Position numbers and translations under genes: made by a program
Origin: Poriferisodalis sp965208555
Lineage (GTDB): Bacteria > Actinomycetota > Acidimicrobiia > Acidimicrobiales > Poriferisodalaceae
DNA length: 64,000 nucleotides
NCBI RefSeq assembly: GCF_965208555.1
Contig: NZ_OZ242342.1
Span: 2,728,001-2,792,000 of the forward strand
Direction: 5' to 3'
In this document: positions 58,321 to 64,000 of the stretch, one piece after another
Layout of the letters: each line of letters begins with the position of its first letter
Position numbering within the stretch: position 1 is the stretch's first letter
Notes under the pieces: model-generated
What the model was told of the DNA's origin: nothing
The model's input: only the letters and a program-made list of their open reading frames with translations
Databases searched by the model: none

Positions 58321-60015
58321 ATGGATTCAGGATTCATCTACACACTGCGCAAGCTCGGACGCTTCTACCCGCCCGACCGGGAGGTGCTGCGCGACGTCAC
58401 GTTGGCCTTCCTGCCGGGCGCCAAGATCGGCGTGATCGGCCACAACGGCTCCGGCAAATCCACGCTGCTGCGGATCATGGCCGGCCTCGACGACGGCTAC
58501 GTCGGCGATGCGCGGCTCTCGCCGGGAGCCTCGGTGGGACTGCTGCCTCAAGAACCGCAGCTCGACGCCGCACTCGATGTCGAGGGCAACGTGATGAGCG
58601 GCGTGGCAGCGACCGCCGCCCTGCTGACGGCGTACGAGGAAGTCATGGCGGGCTGGGCAGAACCCGATGCCGACTTCGATGCGCTCGGCACCCGTCAGGC
58701 AGAGCTGGAGGACCGGATCGCCGCAGCCAATGCCTGGGATCTGGACCGGCAGGTCGCCATAGCCATGGACGCGCTGCGGCTGCCCCCCGCCGACACCGAC
58801 GTGACCACGCTGTCGGGGGGCGAGCGTCGCCGGGTGGCCCTGTGTCGCTTGTTGCTCTCCCACCCGGATCTGCTGCTCTTGGACGAGCCGACCAATCACC
58901 TCGATGCGGAATCGGTGGCGTGGCTGGAGCGGTTCCTGGCCGACTACTCGGGGACGGTCGTCGCCATCACCCACGACCGCTATTTCTTGGACAACGTTGC
59001 CGGTTGGATCCTCGAGATCGATCACGGGCGCACGCATCCCTTCGAGGGCAACTACAGCGCCTGGCTCGAGCACCGCAATGAGCGGCTCATCTCGCAGCAG
59101 CGCGAGTCAGACGCTCGGGCGCGCACGCTGGCGCGCGAACTGGAGTGGGTGCGCATGTCGCCGCGGGCGCGACAAGCGAAGAGCCAGGCACGCGTCAGCG
59201 CGTACGAGGAACTGCTGGCGACCCATCGCAGAGCCGCCGACGAGCAGCGTCGAGCAGATGCTCTGCAGATCACCATCCCGATGTCGCGGCGTCTGGGCTC
59301 GGTAGTCATCGTCGCAGAGGGCCTCGTCAAGACCTACGGCGACAAGCTGCTGTTCGACGACCTCTCGTTTCGCCTGCCGCCGGGCGGCATCGTCGGGGTG
59401 GTCGGTGCGAACGGAGCTGGCAAGACCACGCTGTTCCGGCTGCTGGTCGGAGACGAGCAGCCCGATGCGGGCAGCATCACGATCGGCGAGACCGTCGACA
59501 TCGCGTACGTGGACCAGTCACGGGCGATCCTGGACGATGACCGCACGGTGTATGAGGAGATCACGGACGGGCACGACACGCTGCGAATCACGGGGCTGGA
59601 CGGCGCGCGCGAGGTCAACGGCCGTGCGTTCGTCGCGTCGTTCAATTTCACCGGCGCGGATCAGCAGAAGCGCGTGGGCGAGCTCGCAGGCGGCGAGCGC
59701 AACCGGGTGCATCTGGCCAGGACGCTGAGGGAGGGCTGCAACGTGCTGTTGCTCGACGAGCCCACCAACGATCTCGACGTAGACACGCTGCGCTCGCTCG
59801 AAGCGGCCTTGGAGTCATTCGGAGGCTGCGCCGTGGTCATCAGCCACGACCGCTGGTTCCTGGACCGGATCGCGACCCACGTGCTGGCCTTCGAGGGCAA
59901 CAGCGTGGTGCGCTGGTTCGAAGGCAACTTCACCGACTACGAGGCCTTCCGCAAGCGCGAGCTGGGCGCCGATACCGGTCCCACTCGCATCGCCTACAAG
60001 CCGCTCGCCCGCTGA
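58321..60015 (+). CDS. ettA: energy-dependent translational throttle protein EttA (ABC-F)
   Basis: A 564-residue ABC-F ATPase that acts on the ribosomal E site and tunes translation to ATP levels. There are two ABC domains: Walker A GHNGSGKST and GANGAGKTT, signatures LSGGERRRV and LAGGERNRV, and Walker B LLLLDEPTNHLD and LLLDEPTNDLD. The linker between them (about 240-320) has the EttA-like P-site motif region with many Arg (ELEWVRMSPRARQAKSQARVSAYEEL). There are no membrane segments, so it is not a transporter. Starts at ATG 58321 with a weak ribosome site. Confidence 0.94.
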   Translation: MDSGFIYTLRKLGRFYPPDREVLRDVTLAFLPGAKIGVIGHNGSGKSTLLRIMAGLDDGYVGDARLSPGASVGLLPQEPQLDAALDVEGNVMSGVAATAALLTAYEEVMAGWAEPDADFDALGTRQAELEDRIAAANAWDLDRQVAIAMDALRLPPADTDVTTLSGGERRRVALCRLLLSHPDLLLLDEPTNHLDAESVAWLERFLADYSGTVVAITHDRYFLDNVAGWILEIDHGRTHPFEGNYSAWLEHRNERLISQQRESDARARTLARELEWVRMSPRARQAKSQARVSAYEELLATHRRAADEQRRADALQITIPMSRRLGSVVIVAEGLVKTYGDKLLFDDLSFRLPPGGIVGVVGANGAGKTTLFRLLVGDEQPDAGSITIGETVDIAYVDQSRAILDDDRTVYEEITDGHDTLRITGLDGAREVNGRAFVASFNFTGADQQKRVGELAGGERNRVHLARTLREGCNVLLLDEPTNDLDVDTLRSLEAALESFGGCAVVISHDRWFLDRIATHVLAFEGNSVVRWFEGNFTDYEAFRKRELGADTGPTRIAYKPLAR

Positions 60016-60038
60016 GCCGCGCCGTTAGCGTCAGAGGG

Positions 60039-60812
60039 GTGCGGATTGCCACGTGGAATGTCAACAGCCTGAACGCGCGGCTGGAACGGGTCGACGAGTG
60101 GCTTGGCTATGCCGAGCCGGACGTGCTGTTGCTGCAAGAGACGAAGATGTCCGACGAGCAGTTCCCGCACGCACACTTCGAGGCGCAGGGTTACGCCTCA
60201 GTGCACCATGGAGAGGGTCGCTGGAATGGCGTGGCCATCTTGTCGACTGTCGGGATCGACGACCCGATCGCAGGCTTCGCCGACGGCCGCGAGCCCGACC
60301 CTGACGCACGGATCATCTCGGCCCGCTGCGGCGGCGTCGCCGTGAGCTCGGTCTACGTGCCCAACGGTCGTGCCGTCGACCACGAGCACTACTACTACAA
60401 GCTGGACTGGCTGGGACGCCTGCGCGCCCACCTCGAGGCCGCCTGCGATCCGGCCGAGCCAGTGCTCGTCGGCGGCGACTTCAACGTGTGCCCCGACGAT
60501 CGGGATGTGTGGGACCCCGACAATCCTGAGCCACGCACTCATGTCACCGACCCTGAGCGGGATGCCGTGGCCGAGGTGTGCGACTGGGGCCTGACCGACA
60601 TCTTCCGGGAGCACTACGCCGATGCGGGCTTGTACAGCTGGTGGGACTACCGAGACGGCGCGTTCTACAAGCGCCACGGCTTGCGCATCGACCTGCTGCT
60701 GGGCACCGCGCCGGTGCTCGCGGCCACGCAGTTCTGCCTCATCGACCGCAACGCCCGCAAGGGAACCAAGCCCTCAGATCACACACCGGTGTTCGCCGAT
60801 CTAGCTCTGTGA
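60039..60812 (+). CDS. xthA: exodeoxyribonuclease III
   Basis: A 257-residue EEP-fold nuclease for base-excision repair (AP endonuclease and 3' exonuclease). It shows MRIATWNVNSLNARLERV, LLLQETKMSDEQFP (catalytic Glu), VSSVYVPNGR, LVGGDFNVCPDD (Asp-Asn), the LRIDLLLGT region and PSDHTPVFADL (Asp-His). Starts at GTG 60039, 23 nt after ettA. A strong hairpin follows its stop. Complete and typical. Confidence 0.94.
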   Translation: MRIATWNVNSLNARLERVDEWLGYAEPDVLLLQETKMSDEQFPHAHFEAQGYASVHHGEGRWNGVAILSTVGIDDPIAGFADGREPDPDARIISARCGGVAVSSVYVPNGRAVDHEHYYYKLDWLGRLRAHLEAACDPAEPVLVGGDFNVCPDDRDVWDPDNPEPRTHVTDPERDAVAEVCDWGLTDIFREHYADAGLYSWWDYRDGAFYKRHGLRIDLLLGTAPVLAATQFCLIDRNARKGTKPSDHTPVFADLAL

Positions 60813-60825
60813 CTGGCCGGGCTGC

Positions 60826-60846
60826 CAGTGAGTCCGGCACTCACTG
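60826..60846. terminator. bidirectional terminator hairpin
   Basis: CAGTGAGT and ACTCACTG form a perfect 8-bp stem with a 5-nt loop, then TTT on the plus strand. It lies between the convergent xthA (stop 60812) and helicase (stop 60841-60843, inside the stem). Confidence 0.65.
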
Positions 60847-62748
60847 TTTCCGGGCGGCGTCGAGGGCGGCGCGGGCGCCGGCCACCCGGGAAGCGGCGTC
60901 ATCAGGTGACAGCGGCGGGGGCTCCGCAGTGGCTGCGGCGATGCGCTCCAGCCACGGAGATGGGCTGCGAACTTCGCTCGCCGCACCCCGTCCGGCGCGG
61001 TGCCGCGCCCAGGTGAAGTGCAACGTGCGGGCGGCGCGCGAGACGGCGACGTAGAACAGCCGACGTTCCTCGGGGTCGTCACGGCGCAGGGGCACGAGGC
61101 CGTCCTCGACACCGGCGATCACGACATGGCGCCACTGCAGTCCCTTCGCTGCATGGAATGTCGCCAGCGCTACAGCGCCGTCTCGCTGGTCGAAAGAGCG
61201 GCCGGCGTGGTCGGCGTCGATCAAGTCGGCGGTGAGCTCGCGATGGCTGCCTGACAGCAGTCCCACCCAGGTCGCAAAACCCTGTCCGCTGGGGCGGCGG
61301 TGCCCCGAATGGCGGCCCGAAGCACCGGACGCCTCTGCGAGGTACGCATCGGCGAGGTCGAGCACCCGTGCCAGCACCGGCCCGTGTCGCTCATCCGACT
61401 CGGCGGCAGGCTCGGCAGCGACCATATCTGCGCGCAGATCCTCGACGACCGTGGAGAAGTCTGCGCCGGATGCTCGCAAGCGTTCCAGCAGCTCCCGGAC
61501 GGCGGGCAGCTGGAGAAACGTGCTTCGCTGGCCGCTGAGTCGGCAGGGGATGCCGCGGGCATCCAGAGCGGCCGCAATGTCACCGATTTGGGCGTTCGTG
61601 CGCGCGAGCACGCCGAACGAATCCCAGCGGACGCGACCGATGTGCCGGTCAGCGATCCACTGGGCGATACCGGCGGCCTCGGCCGCAGCGTCGTCGAAGG
61701 CTGTCATCGTCGGCGCGGGGCCGGTCTCGTGCGGTCGCGCAGGTGCTTGGGCCCCTCCGCCGACATCTGCAACGTCTGGGTCTGTGCCCGAAGTCATCAC
61801 TGCCTGTGCTGCGGTGACGAGCGACGGATGGCTGCGGTAGTTGAGCTCGAGCCGGATCACTTGAGCGCCTTCGAAGCGGCGGTCGAACTCCGCGATGTAG
61901 CGGCTGTCGGCGCCGTTCCACCCGTAGATCGCCTGGTCGAGGTCGCCGACAGCGCAGATGTCGGCAGCCTCACTGCGTACCGCCTCGGGGCCGCCGATCC
62001 ACTCCAGGAGGAGATTCCACTGCAGCCGGTTGAGATCCTGGAACTCGTCGACGAAGAAGTGCCGAACAAGCCAGCGCTGGGCTGCCGCGAAGTGCTCGTC
62101 GGAGCGCATCAGGCGCGTGCACTCGGCCAACAGGTCGTCGAAGTCGAGCAGCCGGCGGCGCGACTTGACCCGCTCGAAGTGGCCGAAGAGCACAGCGGCT
62201 GCTTCCGCGGCCGCTGGCCCGAGTCGGTGCCGAGCGGGCCCATCGCGATAGTCGGCAACCGACAGGTCGCTCGCTTTGGCCCAATCGATCTCGCGCAACG
62301 CCGTGGCGACAGTGATCGGCGGTCTCGAACCGAACGAGCGCTGGAGATGCTCGGACAGCTCGTCGCTGAGGGCGGTCCGGTTCGGCAGGATCTTCCGTTC
62401 GGCCCGGCCGCGGTCTGCGTCGTGTTGGCGCACCTGCGCGAGCGCGATCGCGTGAAACGTGCCGACCGGTCCCATGTCGTCGACGTCCAGCTGCAGCAGC
62501 CGTGACCGGAGCTCTCTTGCAGCTCGACGGGTGAACGTCACCGCCATGGCGCGCCGCGCCTGCATCGACTCGGTAGCAATTCGCCAGGCGATTCGCTGCG
62601 TGAGCACACGGGTCTTGCCGCTGCCTGGGCCCGCCACCACCAGCAACGCGCCTGCCCCAGAGCGCACGGCGGCCCGCTGGGAGGCATCGAGGCCATCGTC
62701 GGCCGGCAATGCCTCGCCCGGATCGGCGTCGTGGCCTGCGTCATTCAC
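60841..62748 (-). CDS. UvrD/PcrA-like superfamily 1 DNA helicase
   Basis: A 635-residue SF1A helicase. Motifs in order: LDASQRAAVRSGAGALLVVAGPGSGKTRVL (Q and Walker A), AVTFTRRAARELRSRL, GTFHAIAL, FVDEFQDLNRLQW (II), GDLDQAIYGWNGA (III), LNYRSHPSLV (IV), ALATFHAAKGLQWRHVVIAGVEDGLVP (V) and RRLFYVAVSRAARTLHFTW (VI). It is shorter than UvrD1 and lacks the C-terminal HRDC domain I know from mycobacterial UvrD2. It starts at ATG 62748. It unwinds DNA 3' to 5' in repair or replication restart. Confidence 0.92.
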   Translation of the reverse strand: MNDAGHDADPGEALPADDGLDASQRAAVRSGAGALLVVAGPGSGKTRVLTQRIAWRIATESMQARRAMAVTFTRRAARELRSRLLQLDVDDMGPVGTFHAIALAQVRQHDADRGRAERKILPNRTALSDELSEHLQRSFGSRPPITVATALREIDWAKASDLSVADYRDGPARHRLGPAAAEAAAVLFGHFERVKSRRRLLDFDDLLAECTRLMRSDEHFAAAQRWLVRHFFVDEFQDLNRLQWNLLLEWIGGPEAVRSEAADICAVGDLDQAIYGWNGADSRYIAEFDRRFEGAQVIRLELNYRSHPSLVTAAQAVMTSGTDPDVADVGGGAQAPARPHETGPAPTMTAFDDAAAEAAGIAQWIADRHIGRVRWDSFGVLARTNAQIGDIAAALDARGIPCRLSGQRSTFLQLPAVRELLERLRASGADFSTVVEDLRADMVAAEPAAESDERHGPVLARVLDLADAYLAEASGASGRHSGHRRPSGQGFATWVGLLSGSHRELTADLIDADHAGRSFDQRDGAVALATFHAAKGLQWRHVVIAGVEDGLVPLRRDDPEERRLFYVAVSRAARTLHFTWARHRAGRGAASEVRSPSPWLERIAAATAEPPPLSPDDAASRVAGARAALDAARKQ

Positions 62749-62816
62749 TGCGGCGAACCTAGACCCGTCTCACCGCGCTGTCGGCACGAACCGGTGGCAC
62801 ACATACGCTGCGGGCA

Positions 62817-63560
62817 GTGCACATCGTCAGCCTGGTTCCGAGCGTCACCGAGACCCTGGCGGCCTGGGGAGTCGACCCGATTGCCTGCACTCGCTACTGC
62901 GAGCGACCCGATCTGCCCCACATCGGCGGCACCAAGAACCCTGACATCTCCGCCATCGCTGAGCTGCGACCCGATCTCGTGGTGGCCGACCGCGAGGAGA
63001 ACCGCAAGGAGGACTACGACGCACTGGTGGGCACCGGCATCGAGGTCGAAGCACTGCATGTCGCATCGCTGCACGATGTCGGGCCCGAGTTGGGCCGCCT
63101 GGCAGCGCGGATAGGCATCGCGTGGGCTGCCGAGCCGCTCCCGCCCCGGCGCGCGGCACTCGAGCTGGCTCCAGGTCGCGCTGTGCGTGCCTTCGTCCCG
63201 ATCTGGCGCCGGCCCTACATGACCATCGGCGCCCAGACCTACGGCGCGTCGTTGCTCTCCTGGTGTGGAGTCGAGGTGGCGTTCTCCGATCGAGGTACCT
63301 ACCCGACGCTCGAGGCTGATGATCTGTCACCAGGGCACTTCGACGTCGTGCTTGCGCCCACCGAGCCCTATCCGTGGCACCAGCGCCATCTCGACCAGCT
63401 GTCGGCGCTTGCGCCGACTCATGTGATCGATGGTCAGGATCTGTTCTGGTGGGGCACGCGCACGCCCGGCGCCATAGCGCGGGTGGCCGAAGCGAGCTCG
63501 CAGGCGCTGGGGCTGGTGGGCCTCCCGCAAGCTTCGCCAAGTAGCGTGACCGTCGAGTAA
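62817..63560 (+). CDS. BtuF-like cobalamin/metal-chelate-binding protein without signal peptide
   Basis: A 247-residue protein of the helical-backbone metal receptor fold (BtuF/TroA-like class). It starts directly at MHIVSLVPSVTETLAAWGVDPIACTRYCERP, the first strand of the fold, then ISAIAELRPDLVVADREENRKEDYDAL, VRAFVPIWRRPYMTIGAQTYGASLLSWCGVEVAF and VVLAPTEPYPW. There is no signal peptide or lipobox, so it should be cytoplasmic, unlike BtuF of the importer. Starts at GTG 62817. No permease or ATPase of a B12 system is nearby. It may bind corrinoid inside the cell. Confidence 0.8.
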   Translation: MHIVSLVPSVTETLAAWGVDPIACTRYCERPDLPHIGGTKNPDISAIAELRPDLVVADREENRKEDYDALVGTGIEVEALHVASLHDVGPELGRLAARIGIAWAAEPLPPRRAALELAPGRAVRAFVPIWRRPYMTIGAQTYGASLLSWCGVEVAFSDRGTYPTLEADDLSPGHFDVVLAPTEPYPWHQRHLDQLSALAPTHVIDGQDLFWWGTRTPGAIARVAEASSQALGLVGLPQASPSSVTVE

Positions 63561-63574
63561 CGGAGGGAGTCGGC

Positions 63575-64000
63575 ATGGGCACAGGACCGTTGGCAGGCGT
63601 GCGAGTGATCGAGTTGCAGGGCATCGGCCCGGGTCCCTTCTGCGGCATGATGCTGTCCGACATGGGCGCGGAGGTCATCCGCGTCGATCGCTCGGCCAAC
63701 GTGAAGGACCGCGACCCTGCGAGGCCGCCGATCGACGTTCTGGCCCGCGGCCGGGCATCGATCGGACTCGATCTCAAGAACCCTGACGGGGTCGAGGCGC
63801 TGCTGCGTCTGGTGGAGCATTCCGACGCTCTTATCGAGGGCTTCCGCCCCGGAGTCATGGAGCGGCTCGGCATCGGGCCCGACGAATGCCTGGCTCGGAA
63901 TCCGCGACTGGTGTACGGCCGGATGACCGGTTGGGGCCAGGAGGGCCCGTACAGCATGGGTGCCGGGCACGACATCAACTACATCGCACTGGCCGGCGCG
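63575..64000 (+). CDS. alpha-methylacyl-CoA racemase-like family III CoA-transferase (3' truncated by window)
   Basis: The first 142 residues of a CaiB/BaiF-family protein, running off the right edge. It starts at ATG 63575 after GGAGGG. It shows LAGVRVIELQGIGPGPFCGMMLSDMGAEVIRVDRS and RLVYGRMTGWGQEGPYSMGAGHDINYIALAG. The GHDINYIALAG block is the catalytic His region of alpha-methylacyl-CoA racemase (AMACR/MCR), so racemisation of 2-methyl-branched acyl-CoAs is more likely than CoA transfer. That activity would fit degradation of sterol or isoprenoid side chains. Confidence 0.88.
   Translation, partial: MGTGPLAGVRVIELQGIGPGPFCGMMLSDMGAEVIRVDRSANVKDRDPARPPIDVLARGRASIGLDLKNPDGVEALLRLVEHSDALIEGFRPGVMERLGIGPDECLARNPRLVYGRMTGWGQEGPYSMGAGHDINYIALAGA

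Overview
The window is about 64 kb of high-GC, densely packed bacterial DNA (roughly two thirds G+C by eye). It most likely comes from an actinobacterium of the Acidimicrobiia type. The markers are a NucS-type mismatch endonuclease, a mycobacterial-type DapD, a MapB-type methionine aminopeptidase, a mycothiol-linked DinB/MDMPI protein, three luciferase-like (LLM) oxidoreductases of the type that usually use F420, and lipoproteins with Ala-Ala-Cys lipoboxes followed by acidic linkers. GTG starts are common and 4-nt ATGA overlaps recur. I saw no rRNA, convincing tRNA, CRISPR array, insertion sequence or prophage. The taxonomic call is an inference from gene content.

Layout. 1-15.5 kb: lipid and acyl-CoA genes (SCP2 protein, thiolase, LLM oxidoreductase, enoyl-CoA hydratase-fold protein, three-domain RidA protein, fused MaoC hydratase, acyl-CoA dehydrogenase overlapping a family III CoA-transferase), then an amidohydrolase, dapD, two orphan antitoxin-like genes, a nitronate monooxygenase-like gene and an SDR. 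15.5-19.4 kb: a zinc-uptake locus, with znuA-znuB leftward and znuC-zur rightward from a shared Fur/Zur-box promoter; ZnuA carries a long His/Asp tandem repeat. 19.4-23.4 kb: phosphoribosyltransferase, HNH endonuclease, nitroreductase, DUF4153-like membrane protein. 23.4-32.1 kb: an apparent catabolic region (HpaH-like hydratase, RidA, DUF1330, TauD-type dioxygenase, enolase-superfamily enzyme, MFS transporter, DUF3237, MDMPI-like, LLM, split MaoC pair). 32.2-34.3 kb: msrA, another LLM enzyme, a small conserved-looking protein. 34.3-43.9 kb: ten leftward genes (VanW-type protein, geranylgeranyl-reductase-like flavoprotein, coaA, HIT protein, enoyl-CoA hydratase homologue, CoA-transferase, map, two LysM lipoproteins, PAP2 phosphatase). 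43.9-51.2 kb: an SDR plus hydratase-2 pair resembling a split multifunctional enzyme type 2, nucS with an MBL-fold gene, a PEP-utilising-enzyme homologue without its ATP-grasp part, another enoyl-CoA hydratase, cysQ. 51.4-57.1 kb: a complete AapJQMP-type polar amino-acid ABC transporter. 57.2-64 kb: a small Zn-ligand protein, HAD hydrolase, ettA, xthA, a UvrD-like helicase, a BtuF-like protein without signal peptide, and the start of an alpha-methylacyl-CoA racemase gene.

How they fit. The dominant theme is degradation of branched or alicyclic acyl-CoA compounds, possibly sterol or isoprenoid derived: three CaiB/BaiF-family genes, three enoyl-CoA hydratase-fold genes, four MaoC-fold ORFs, a thiolase, an acyl-CoA dehydrogenase, an SCP2 protein and an AMACR homologue. 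A second theme is uptake of scarce nutrients (zinc and amino acids). DNA repair is represented by nucS, xthA and a helicase. The most distinctive items are the repeat-expanded zinc locus, the 23.4-29.4 kb catabolic cluster of unassigned substrate, the paired dyads at 57.5 kb, the inactive-looking YdjC homologue and the orphan antitoxins.
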